Source: Dreissena polymorpha | Taxonomy: Eukaryota; Mollusca; Bivalvia; Myida; Dreissenidae | Direction of reading: 5' to 3' | Length of the DNA stretch: 64,000 nucleotides | NCBI RefSeq assembly: GCF_020536995.1 | Contig: NC_068359.1 | Location: 84,862,989 to 84,926,988 of the forward strand | Shown: piece after piece, positions 48,701-59,500 of the stretch | Layout of the letters: every line of letters begins with the position of its first letter | Position numbering within the stretch: the first letter of the stretch is position 1 | Notes under the pieces: generated by a model | What the model was told of the DNA's origin: nothing | Databases searched by the model: none | What the model saw: only the letters and a program-made list of their open reading frames with translations | Position numbers and translations under genes: made by a program

Positions 48701-51439
48701 ATTGTTATAACTTTGGTATGCTTGGACATAGAGTCTTCAAACTTGACATGAAGGTTTGCAAGCACACTTAGATGACCACTGGTCATTTCAAGGTCATTCA
48801 TTCTAAGGTCAAGGTCACTGTGACCTTGAATGTAAAAATGTCTGGATTTCTGTGTAGGTATGTGAAAGCAAAACAATAAATAGTATTATTTCATCTAAGT
48901 TTATTTTCTTACATTTGATAATGAAATTGATGGAAACTTCAAACAATATGTTACTAATTTGCTAATAAAAAAATTGAGATCAAACTTTCCTAATTGTCAA
49001 TTCAAGCTCATATTTGTGACCTTAAATGTTATTGTTGTTCATGTATATGCATGCATTCAAAACATAACACAAGGTTTGCTCATGCCTTGAAAAGTACTTA
49101 CATTTCATTTTGACCTTTGAACAATATTTCAGTAATTTAAGTATTGCATTGACAAAAACACAAAAGGTACTTTCCTGTCATTTAAATCAAAAATCCGGCT
49201 TCAATGCGGTCATCTCCGACCGCGGAACTCTTGTTATTATTATAATATCATTTTTTTTTGGCATTATGCTTTGGTATTCATTCTTCAATGAAGGTAATGT
49301 TTAACAAAGATACTATTAATTTATGACCAGAATGAAATACATATCATTTTTAAGTGCATTAGAAAAGTATGTTATTAAAGATTCATCATAACTCACCTTA
49401 GTCTGTTTGTTGGTATTGTTTTCAGTCCATGTTAAAAGTGATGTGTGATTGTTAATTATAAACTGTTAAATGTTTTAAAATTATATGTATGGCTTCATTT
49501 TCTTAGCTCCAGAGGGTGCTTCAATCAACATAATTGAACTGGGCAAGATGCCAATAGGTAAACAATTAATGTAGATTATGCTCTTCATCTTGGTTAATTA
49601 CATGATGGTGAATGGAGAGAGCTTTTGTATTAAACATAGCATTTCTATCAATTCATTACTCACTTTGTAATATTGTTAAAATGGGGTGCCAAAGCTATGT
49701 GTAGTTGAGCAAAATATCTTTTATATGATAATATACATTTTTTTAATATTGTTGTTAAATACTAGATCATTTTGCTTCGTTTATTACACAGATGGTAGCA
49801 CTTGCATGACGTTCAAGATAGATGAAAGAGGTAAGTGACAGGGGCCTTATTTTTATGTTAAATTTTTGGTGAATGAAAAATAAATATGAAAATCTTTTTA
49901 AAGTATGAACATTGCGTAAGTAAATTCATGACAAATAGGTAAATTGGTTGAAAAAGTCCATTTTAAATTAAACAAAAGTCACCAAGAATTTTAGCCTTTG
50001 AGTTAACTTAGTTTTATGATAAACTTTGTTAATAATACATGAAGGGGTGCATTACTTTTATTTTCATTATTTTCATTAAAAACAAAAATTGTTTTATATT
50101 TGAAGGACTAGGAGCTCAGAAGACGTCAAGTGTATTCCAACGTGCAGTGGATGATGAAGCTGGGCCATGCTCATCAGGGACCAGTGAGTATTATAAGAAC
50201 ATTATTTCACCAAATGCATACATATTCAATTCATCCCTATCATATGAAGCATTTAATATCACTGTGTTTTTTCCAAAAATAAAAAAATGAAACATTGAAA
50301 TATAACTTTCCAATTGAATGCAACATCATTTATGTTATCCATGTAATTGTGTGGGGTCACAAGCTAGTTAGGTCAATTCCACACCAATGTGCAGGTATGA
50401 AAGTGAGGTTTAATTTTTGCCAAATCAATTTCAATGCACTTTCAGGATTCCTATGATTGAATAATTGTTTTACAGAGACCAATACCAAATCAATGAAAAT
50501 GGCCAACAAAAACCAGAGTAAAAGAGGTAAACAATTATTTATTATTCACATGTACATTTATATGTATTATAATATTCCATTTTTGCAAATCTTTCAATGC
50601 TAGCAACATATAGATAATTAACCTGTATATTATTCATGGAACTGAATCATGGAACACACACAAAAATGACAAATATTTATAAATGAGACATGGAACTGAA
50701 GCATGGAACACAACATACATATAAACTAGATTAACAACAATAACTAAACTTGTGTAAGTCAATGTTCAAGAAGCACTGCTTTTGATGCAGGTAATGAAAT
50801 ATGTAAATGTTATTATGTCAATATGACAAATGTGAACAAGCAATTACTTAATTTTAATTTAAACCTATTTATTTTAGCTCGATTGCTTCGAAAGCCTAAG
50901 GCTTATATAAACACTCTCGAGTCTGTTTCCTGGGACTAGAACCAGTACTTGGTGTCTATGGGGGAGATCTAAAGAAAGCTCCCACAGTTGGGATCTAACC
51001 CGTGACCTCCCGGTCGCTAGGCGGACACCATATCCATTACACCACGGCAACCTATAAAGCAATTAATTGATGTGCCATTTCTTCAAATGGTTTTCACTAT
51101 ACGTTTTATGAGATATGCATGAAATGGACATAATTAAGAAGGTTAAATCGATTTAGCAAATTTAACTTTTTTTTTATTCCATGATTTATGGTATTTTTTG
51201 CATTGATAACAAAAAACCTTATAAATTTTAATACAATGTTGTTATTTGTTTCAGCTAGGGCAAGTTTCAACAAATTGGCTGAGGACAACCTAATAGCAGA
51301 AAAGAAGAACATCCATCTGCAACAAGTAAATCTAAGATTGAAGAATCAATTGATACTGGCACAACTGAAAGTTGCCAGATTAACGGCACAAAAAATTGAA
51401 GAAGAAATTAAAATGTTAAAAGCAAGCAATGAATGTTAA
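42752..51439 (+). CDS. Harbinger Myb/SANT-like DNA-binding accessory protein, eight exons
   Basis: Exons 42752-42939, 43427-43494, 43965-44111, 49507-49557, 49792-49830, 50106-50183, 50476-50526 and 51255-51439 join in frame to 807 bases (268 residues plus TAA). Intron 1 is phase 2 and all six others are phase 1, with GT/AG ends throughout. N-terminus: NRWSEQEETVIAQEIIKNYD, VLFGPMTGCGALKIGEVRRR GWEAVANVLNC, then STYKRAGSEVKKKYYNMKDK, a Myb/SANT-like trihelix domain that binds transposon ends and recruits the transposase. The middle is acidic/serine-rich; the C-terminus (LAEDNLIAEKKNIHLQQVNL RLKNQL..) is a coiled coil. The frame is undamaged despite two large insertions in intron 3, so it may still be expressed or was recently active. 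The stop codon sits in the TTAA next to a miniature element. Confidence 0.88.
44156..46046 (+). mobile_element. pearl/Helentron-like tandem-repeat element, AGCCGG family, copy 1
   Basis: It starts T|AGCCGGATTTTTTTCG as a hairpin (AGCCGGATTTTTT / AAAAAATCTCGGCT), then a G-rich GGGCGGGCGGGG tract, about ten ~145-bp repeats (TATAACTTTGGTATGCTTGG, ACCTAGAGTCTT, GGTTGGCCAG..), a unique 3' part, AAAAATCCGGCT (inverse of the 5' end), a hairpin GCGGTCatctccGACCGC and CTCTTG|T. Flanked by T on both sides without duplication. Most repeats carry AGGTCACTGTGACCT. It lies in intron 3 of the Harbinger Myb gene. Confidence 0.78.
46733..47695 (+). mobile_element. pearl/Helentron-like element, AGCTCACC family, 3' part not seen
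   Basis: It starts T|AGCTCACCTGATTGCTCA with terminal hairpin AGCTCACCTG / CAGGTGAGCT, then (CCGT)n, then about five ~180-bp repeats (CTCTAGAAGTCACATTTTTT, GCCCAATCATCATGAAACTT, AACATGGCCGCCAGTG). The element is cut by copy 2 of the AGCCGG family, and no continuation was recognised beyond it. Confidence 0.65.
47696..49233 (+). mobile_element. pearl/Helentron-like element, AGCCGG family, copy 2
   Basis: Nearly identical to copy 1 over the first ~1.15 kb and the last ~280 bp, with identical ends. It has about seven repeats instead of ten and, in place of the last three, a unique 130-bp stretch (CTGGATTTCTGTGTAGGTAT..). The 5' T flank is inside the AGCTCACC element, so it inserted into that one. 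Confidence 0.78.
50858..51052 (-). mobile_element. tRNA-derived SINE, copy 1
   Basis: On minus the 5' end GTTGCCGTGGTGTAATGGAT has a tRNA box A (tRNA-Arg-like) and box B GGGTTAGATCCC, a body with GTACTGGTTCTAGTCCCAGG, and the tail TTCGAAGCAATCGAGCTAAA followed by ATAAATAGGTTTAAA. Copies occur at 55771-55960, 61078-61185 and 63900-64000. It sits in intron 7 of the Harbinger Myb gene. Confidence 0.8.
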
Positions 51440-51676
51440 CCCTTTACCACTTAGTTACGCATTTTCACGCATTTGTAGTCCCTTAAAAAGTTATATTTAA
51501 TTTAAGACCTTTATTACTAGATTCAAGTTGTTAAGGCGGCTTCATATCCAAACCTTAGATACTGATGAGCAGCAAACAGCATAAAACCTGAACAGCCTGC
51601 GAGTTACTTGCAGGCTGTTCTGGTTTTATGCTATTTGCCCATAGCCATTTTCACTTTGCTTCTAAGTGGGAAAGGG
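51440..51676. mobile_element. TTAA-flanked miniature element, CCCTTTNCCACTTAG family, copy 1
   Basis: Inverted ends CCCTTTACCACTTAG and CTAAGTGGGAAAGGG, TTAA at 51436-51439 and 51677-51680, and an inner inverted repeat AGCCTGCGAGTTACTTGCAG GCT. The left TTAA overlaps the Myb stop codon (TGT TAA); because the duplication recreates TTAA, the stop is unchanged. Confidence 0.8.
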
Positions 51677-51839
51677 TTAAATCTACAATCTCAAATGATG
51701 CCATCCAAATTGTTATTATTGATATTTTTACACAAAGTTTTGAAGTTATTTTTCCCTTTATGACACAAGTTGTATGTAATTTGCTTAGTCATAAGTTATG
51801 ACTCATAACCATAGACATGTGTATCTGATATATAGCTAC

Positions 51840-53755
51840 CTTGTTCGAACTGGTTCCGTAGATGACACTCTCTCCATATTCTCGCATCATGTGTGCTTCC
51901 TGGCCATTTAGCTGTTAAGCTCCTCACTTTTTTGCTGTGGTCACATACCATCTAAATATAAAATAATAATACATAATTTATTATACTATTAATTTTTAAT
52001 TATACTGATATCATAGTGAATAATGTTAGTGCTATTGAAAATAGAATATTTAATATTAGTTATTGTCATACATCAGTGATAAAAAAAAACATAATTATGA
52101 GTACTGAAAAACTTTGTTGTGACAAAAGCAAACAAGATAACATACTTGCACGTTCAAAGAATGGTAGCCTTTTCTATTTATGAAATCGGCTTCGTGGTTC
52201 TTTGGCCTTTGAATGCGAACATGAGTTCCATCAATCAGTCCGATTACATTTGGAAATCCTGAATAATCAATAAGATTATTATTTAACAATTATGTTCATT
52301 TATTTAGGACAGGTAAATGAAATTCAGCTGGCATGACTGAATCATTTCTTCAGCACAACATCTTAATTCCCGTAACATTGGAGTACCATTTGTAATACAA
52401 TCTGCAAAAAATGGTCTTATAGACATGGAGCGGAAATAAAATAGGTATTGAGGACCTACAGACTGATGGGAAGACTAACAGCGTTGTTAAAATCCCACAC
52501 ATCCTTTGAGGGGGGACTTTACAAAGACAGATACATATGCAGGTGTGGAGGATACCATGCTAAAACCAAGAGTGAATTGAGATTAAAAGAAGGGTACATA
52601 AATGTATAATTATTTAATCATAACACTGTTATATTCCATGGAGTGATATCAAAATGGCATTTACAGTAAAGAGTGAAGATATAATATTACAATAACTGCG
52701 AATTAGGAACGTAATGAAACAAAGATTCAATTTGGACTAAACTCGGGTGACATCACCCTTATGTTTATATATGCTAGGCCTCTATCACCTGTGAACTTGC
52801 CCTAGGCATAATTGCATAATGTACCAAGCTATACATAAAACTCTTAGAGAAACATACATAATAAATACTTATATTCTCATTTTGATCGATAACGCTTAAC
52901 GGCAGATTAATAACCACAATGTCGTAATTATCAAAATGTCATTTTCAGTTAAGAATGAAGATATATAATATTACAATAACTGTGAATAAACGACATGAGA
53001 GAAGTATCCACTTTGGACTAAACTCCGGTGACATCGCCCTTCAATTAACGTATGCTTCACCTTTCTGTGAACTTGCATTTGGCCTAATGCAGAATGTATC
53101 ATACAAAACATGAAATGGATACAGTGATAAAAATTACTGAATAAAAATAGTGTATAAATCATTTGATTAAAAAAAATCACATCAAAAAATTGTTGGTCCT
53201 AACTGCGTATGTTGTTTATGCAATAACGACGACAATGCCCCCACAAAAATGAAGTGCAAGTGAATGATTTCCCTTGGATAAATGTTCTCAGTCAAGGTCA
53301 TTTAGACAAACACAAATCTGGCACTCACCAGCAATGGACTGAAATCTGGATTTTAGAGTTTTGCACTCTTCCCTGTCAGGAAACCGTACGTAACGGCGAG
53401 CTAGTCGAGCTATTGCTCGTCCAACTCGTCGGCAGCATCTTGATACGGATGGCTGACTGACTCGAACAGTGTCTCCTACGACTAGTTGGAAGGATCCAGT
53501 CGCCATGGCACGAAGAAATATGCACAGCTGCTGGATCGGCAGGAGAGGAGAATTCCTCAGCGTTCCAAAGTCCAGAGAATCGGCGACCAAATTTAATAAG
53601 GTCAGTATAGTTGCCGGAATAAATCGGTATCTCCTATAAACCTCCATTTCCGACAAACCGTCTAGAGGATTTTCTCTGTCAAACAATCTTCTACGCGGGA
53701 TATTTTCGACGTTTTCAAACAAGATATTGGCGTAACGCATAACGCGAACGGCCAT
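51840..53755 (-). CDS. HARBI1-like Harbinger transposase, 3' end missing
   Basis: Three exons: 53755-53329, 52258-52146 and 51951-51840. Exon 1 starts [40 protein letters not shown] and has the helical region [40 protein letters not shown] (HTH-like). Joined in phase 1, ..[24 protein letters not shown] gives the first catalytic Asp (LIDGTH); [39 protein letters not shown] gives the second (STHD). After ..RNQFEQG a donor (gtagct) is present, but no exon with the LLGDSGY / third acidic residue block is found before the convergent Myb gene. The family normally has 300-400 residues; only about 217 are here. A DDE nuclease without its last acid should be inactive. Confidence 0.85.
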
Positions 53756-53918
53756 CTTGGAAGCTTAAAGAATTATTCTAAGAATGCCCCGAAGCATTCT
53801 TAGAATTTTAAAGAAAATTCTTTATTCTTAAGAATTTTCTTTAACAAAATGAGTTCGTGAATAAGACTTAAGAATTTTTTCTTAGACTTAAGAATTTTCT
53901 TTATTTTCAAGTCTAAGA

Positions 53919-53949
53919 ATTGCTAAAGAATTGTTGGTGAATACGGCCC
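53919..53949. repeat. Harbinger right terminal inverted repeat
   Basis: TAAAGAATTGTTGGTGAATA CGGCCC, the mirror of the left end, followed by CCG. Confidence 0.9.
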
Positions 53950-53952
53950 CCG

Positions 53953-54384
53953 GTCGCCCGGTAGCCATGTTTTTCAACAGAGCGTAACCATTTATAACTC
54001 AAAAGTCTGCTCTACAATTTTTTAAGCATATCATCATTGAACTTACTTTCTGTGCAAACATTTAACAACAGATAAATACAAGCTTAAGATATAATGTTAC
54101 CCAGAACTTTAAACAGACGTTTTTAGTGACCATTTGGTACTATCATTAGTTTTTTTTTATAATTTAAATAAATAGAACGCTATTGCATTAAGTTTGTTGT
54201 TCTACCAACTAAAACTTATAACATTATCAACTTAAAGGTTATACTTAAAGACTGACAAACAAAGACCTACAAACGTAATTTGAACTTAGAACAGGCCAGT
54301 CAATATATAACAAGCTTGATAATTTACCATGTAATATTATTTAAAACGCCACGTTTAACACACAATCAATTCACTATATATTTA
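53953..54384. other. spacer between Harbinger element and EXOSC10
   Basis: Probable EXOSC10 3' UTR and flank plus the resumed decayed repeat (ATGTTTTTCAACAGAGCGTA ACC). No poly(A) signal could be fixed. Confidence 0.45.
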
Positions 54385-56530
54385 TCATTTGTTCTTCCAG
54401 GTGAAACTCTTTTGTCCCTTCTTGAAAGCCTTGTTTCTCATGCTCTGAAATATTTTTTTTATAGACACTCAATAACAATTGTACCAAACACAACATAAAT
54501 TCTATTATACATTCAACTTGGAAATTATATAAAAAATAATGATATAAAACTAATGAAAATAACAACAGTTTCATTTTTAAAAATATAATATACCAATGAA
54601 AAAGATGAAACATAACAGCACTTTTAGTCTGTGTTGCATTTAAAGTTTTTAACTTTAGTGTAGTGTATTTGTCTATTCATTCAAATACAAGAAATCTTAT
54701 TGATGAGTGCACACATATTTTTCCCAACACAAGAGAACCAATTATAAAGACCTGGGATGACATGTGTGTTAAATAATGACAAATATTCAATACAAAACTG
54801 GAATATACTCAATCCACAAATTAATTTTACCTAAACTTTACATATGTTTGAATGTGAATATTTTGGAACGTATGAATATATTTGAGTGAACTCTTCTGTT
54901 TGTTGCACAAGTTTATTTGTTACCATCTACAGATCTTCACTAGCAAATATAAGACGAATGATTTAACTATTTCCATATTGTATGTGTCTTAACCGTTACT
55001 GTGACAGTTTGGCATGACGTTAATGATTTAACTATTTCCATATTGTATGTGTCTTAACCGTAACTGTGACAGTTTGGCATGACGTTAATGGCAGTAATTT
55101 TAGTAACTTATTTGTTTATTTAATTCATGCTATTTTAACGCAATTTACATGTTACAAATAAATGACAAAACATGTGTTTATTTAACTCAAAATATATGTT
55201 ATGTTTACCTTTCCCTTTCCTGTGTCTTTACTGTGTGGATTATAGTAGGCACCACCCTTTGCCTTTTTGCAAGAATCTGAAAAATAGGAAAGATATATCT
55301 GTAAAGTGGGGGAGAGAAATTTATCAAATATGGGAGAGAAGTCTGAATCAGCATTATATTTTTTTTTCAAATGTCTTTCTAGAGCCTGAGAAATAGAGGG
55401 ATTTTAAAACACAATCTTTGACAGCATTACATTTTAAATTTCACATTTCTTACTCTGTGTATAATAGGAAAAATGTCAAAACAACACATGTTCATTTGCA
55501 TATGAATTCAAATGTAAAATACATATGAATTGTCATCTCAGTTATCGCCATTTACACATACAGTGTGATATCTTTACACATTGTTAAGTTTTGCAGAATA
55601 CAAAATTTGCAAATGCAGGTACCTAGTCTGAAATAAGTAGTTCAAAGTAATAGATTACTAGAATTTCTAACCATGTAGGGCTGCTTTGTAATTTACTCAC
55701 ATACATTTAAATAGTGATACGCTGCAAAAACAATCACTCATCTTAATTTTCAATGTTTGTGTTTAATTTAGTTTAAACCTATTTATTTTTGGCTCAAATG
55801 CAACAATCCTCCGGCTTAAAGAAACGCTCTTGAGTCAGTTTCCTGGGCCTATAACCATACTTGGTGCCTTTGTGAAAGATCTTGAGAACGTTCCCCCAGT
55901 GGGGATTAAACCCCTGACCTCCTGATCACTAAGCAGACACCATATCCATTACGCCAAGGTGAATGATTGTGTTTAATTAGGCTTAGAAATAAAATTGCTT
56001 TGAATATAATCACTCATTTGCCTATTTGGTGAAAAGTCAAGCCTCAACTGCAAGACTAACATACCTTCTATAAGACTCTTTGCACCCTGTGTATAGTCGT
56101 ATGGTTTAAACTCTTCCTTAACAATCTCCACATCACTACCACTACTACTGACAATTTCAATAGTAACGGAAGAAGTAAAAGCTTTCTCTTGTTTCTTTCC
56201 TCCATTTTTACTTTGGTTCTTATTCTTTTCCTGTTGCTTCATTTTATCTTTATCCCCGTTTCCAGTCTCTGGCTTTTTTAACTTTGTATGTGAACCACTG
56301 GTTCCTGATTTATCAGACTTCTTCAACTGTTCACTCTGGTATTGCTTAAATGTTTTATTAAGTTTTTTAGCCTGTTCTACAACCACTGGTTTTTCATCCT
56401 CTGGGTTCTCTCCAAGAGCAAGCTCACTTTCTTCTTGTAATTTTCGGATGTTTGACAAATGTTCCTGAACACTCTGTATGATGTCGATATCTCTATTCCT
56501 GTATTTCTTCCTCTTGGACTTTGATGGCAT
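54385..56530 (-). CDS. EXOSC10: EXOSC10 last three exons, basic C-terminus
   Basis: Exons 56530-56065, 55276-55209 and 54444-54385. Joined: ..EEFKPYDYTQGAKSLIE-D-SCKKAKGGAYYNPHSKDTGKGK-SMRNKAFKKGQKSFTWKNK-stop. The tail matches the conserved end of RRP6 proteins (PYDY.. and a final (K/R)S(M/F).. motif) and is Lys-rich, as expected for RNA/exosome binding. The last coding exon is only 20 codons including the stop. Confidence 0.9.
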
Positions 56531-59500
56531 CTACAAAGGAGACAATAATACATGATGTGTGAAATATTGTTGAATATCAGCAAAAGTTACTTAAACAGAT
56601 ATTAAAAGGAGAGGAAACTAAAACCTTTAACAAGAATTAACTCTGATAATAGTACAAAAGTTCAATTGAACATCTGTAATAGTTCCAGACAAAGAATAGA
56701 CCCTTACCGGACAAAGGACATAACAAGGGACAAAATTGTCACAAAACCAGGTTTTCAATTTGAAAAAAAGTATGATTAAGGGAGACAAGTCAAACTGAAC
56801 TGATTGTTTAAAATTCACCACCTTTGTTTCAAAATAAATCTACTTTTAGACATGGCGACCTTGACCTTGGAGATATTGATGTAATTCTATCGTGCGACAC
56901 ACCGTCAAATGATGGTGAACAAATGTGCCAAATGATTTTAAAATCTCACAATGAATGACACAGCTATGGCCTGGACAAGCTCATTTAAGGCCATTTTTGA
57001 CCTTTGAACTCAAAGTGTGACCTTGACCTTGGAGATATCGACGTAATTCTTTCGAACAACACACCGTCTAATGATGGTGAACAAATGTGCTAAACGATTT
57101 TAAAATCTCACAATGAACGACAAAGTTATGGCCCGGACAAGCTCGTTACGCCCGCCCGCCAGACCGCCCACCCGCCCTCCGACATTCGGCAATCTAATAA
57201 CCAGTTTTTTCCTTCGGAAAAACTGGTTAAAAATAGTTTTGACTTGAAACAAACAATTTTCTGTTTACCTGGAAACGGAAAGGAATCTTGATATCCTGAG
57301 GTAATGCCTTCTTATCATCCTCAGAGACCTCAATGGCTTCCCCTTCGTCATTAAACTTGATGTGCTTGCTGGTAGCAACCTGATGGAGGTCTGTACGTGA
57401 TCGCTTGGATGGAAGAGCTGAAACCAGAACTCAAGCTTACTAATAAAGAACAACAATTAATGATACAGAACTACAGCTAATGATACAGAATTGTAGCTTA
57501 CTGATACAGAACTGCTGCTTACTGATACAGAATTGCAGCTTACTGATACAGAACTGCAGCGAACTGATAAGTAACTGCGGATTAGATCATTACTGATACA
57601 GAACTGAAGCTTACTGATACAGAACTGCAGATTACTGATACAGAACTGCAGCTTAGTGAAACAAAACTACAGCTAACTGATACAGAACTGCAGCTTTGTG
57701 AAACAAAACTACAGCTTACTGATACAGAACTGCAGATTAGACCATTACTGATACAGAACTGTAGCTTATTGACACAGAAATGCAGATTACTGATACAGAA
57801 CTGCATATTACTGATACATAACTGTAGCAAAAAATATTGGTCCGGAAAAGTAAATAAAGAATTTGATATTTTAACGGGACAAGAGGTCGTTATAATTTAA
57901 TTACTTAGAAAAAATTCATTTAAATCCATTATTACTGTGGAGTTACCACAAAACTTTTTTTGTTTATATTTTGTTTACGTATAAACAATAAAGCGAGAGA
58001 TATTCCTATAGTTCCATGTGATACTACACCGTACTGTTTACAAGGGAAGCAACCCTTAACATTTTTCCTTGGCAAGATAACATGAATATTCTCCCGTGCA
58101 AAGAATATGCATTTTACGACACTGATCTTACAGACAATTAATGTAGTGACGTTATCTCTATGTATAGAATGATTTAACAACATCATTCCCATTTGTGGTA
58201 TGTTTTCGTTTGTACAATGTTTTCTTCTTAAAAATGTCTAATCTGCTAATCCTTTGTTTTTTTGTCTTCAAAATCACAAGAAACTTCAAAAGGTATTATG
58301 GCTTTGTATAATGTTTAAAAATCAATAATCTTGAGTTTTCTTGTTATTCTAGTCAGTTCTTTTTGTATTGAAATTGCCTACAATTATGTTAACATGTATT
58401 TTGAACGATACAAGCCTTTATGATTTCAACATTTTGTATTATTTCATTATTTTGCAAAGTACTGAGCAGAATAAGATATAATGGACAGGACAAGTTGCTT
58501 TTTGGTCAGGACAAGAGGAATTTTGGTCTACTTATCCGACCAGACAAGTGGCTTCCAAAGTTAATGTTGAGCCCTGTTTAATAGAGACTACAAATTAACT
58601 TCATGTTCATATAAAATTAACAAGCCTTTAGATCAATTTGCAATAAACATTTTCAGCACCCTGACTGTTTAGAAACTGCTTTAAGCCAAACCTGCAGTTG
58701 AAGGACTGTCTGTCACCTCAGGCTTTCTCTTCACCGAGCATGGCATCAGTTTCCATGAGTTCATGATAGAGTCGGTGACTGGGTCACAGGTGTTTGAAGC
58801 AGACTGGTTGATATTCAACGTGGCGGGCTTGACAACAGAGGACTTGACTGGTTCCAAAAAATACTAGAAATAAAACATTCATGTACAGAGGCATGGGCAT
58901 GGGACTCTCTGTTAAGCCCATACATCAGTTTCAGAGTCAACACTTGATATTCACTACTCGTTTCTTTCTTATGTTGCAAAGACTGTTGAGATGGACACAA
59001 GTTTTAAATGACAAATACAAAATAATGTTTTAAGAGATGAAGTAGATACAATCTGATTAAGTGGTGTTTTAATAAATGAGAAGACATTTTGACTGATTTC
59101 AAATAACGTCAGTACATGTTTTAATCAGAAACCCTATAAAAATTGCCTTAATTACACAAATCTAATTAGAAAGAATATATCATGTGTACTCAAACATATA
59201 TATAAATAATTGGTACACCTCAAATTCGGTAACCTGCAATAAAGTGAATATGGCCTTACCATGCAGTAAGGACTCACAAAACTTGCTTTGATTTGTGCCA
59301 CCTTCCTCTTTATTTCTGCTCCTGTACTTCTTCGAACAGTCTGTGCACGGCAGATGATGAATATTTGTTAAAGGGGCTGGTGCCGTAATTAAGATCAGGT
59401 ACTTCTGTGATCAAGATATGAACAATAGCTGATTGATAATTTTTTAGCACATGTGTCATACTTAAATGTAATCATATTTAAAGTAGAACAAATATACATC

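Larger units (their letters stand above)
42515..53949. mobile_element. PIF/Harbinger DNA transposon, 11.4 kb, two genes
   Basis: The terminal inverted repeats GGGCCGTATTCACCAACAAT TCTTTA (left) and its complement (right) are near-perfect, with CCG on both sides (42512-42514 and 53950-53952), the 3-bp target duplication expected for Harbinger. Subterminal AAGAATAAAGAAAATTCTTT palindromes line both ends. Inside are a plus-strand Myb/SANT gene and a convergent minus-strand HARBI1-like transposase, the two-gene set of autonomous Harbingers; both proteins are needed for excision in studied members. Length is inflated by nested elements (44156-46046, 46733-47695, 47696-49233, 50858-51052, 51440-51676). 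The transposase lacks the exon with the last catalytic residue, so this copy is probably not autonomous. Confidence 0.92.

Noticed and set aside
45263-48876. Small minus-strand proteins (..DLDLRMNDLEM.. type)
   Set aside because: Frames running through the ~145-bp mobile repeats; no independent evidence of coding.
52320-52440. Extra transposase exon (minus: [16 protein letters not shown]..)
   Set aside because: An acceptor-like site is present, but exons 1 and 2 already join in phase at a conserved [12 protein letters not shown] boundary; insertion of this segment would break the family pattern.
53953-54384. EXOSC10 poly(A) signal
   Set aside because: No AATAAA at a convincing position on minus was found.
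57582-57830. Cys/Ser repeat protein
   Set aside because: Produced by translation of the ~20-bp minisatellite.
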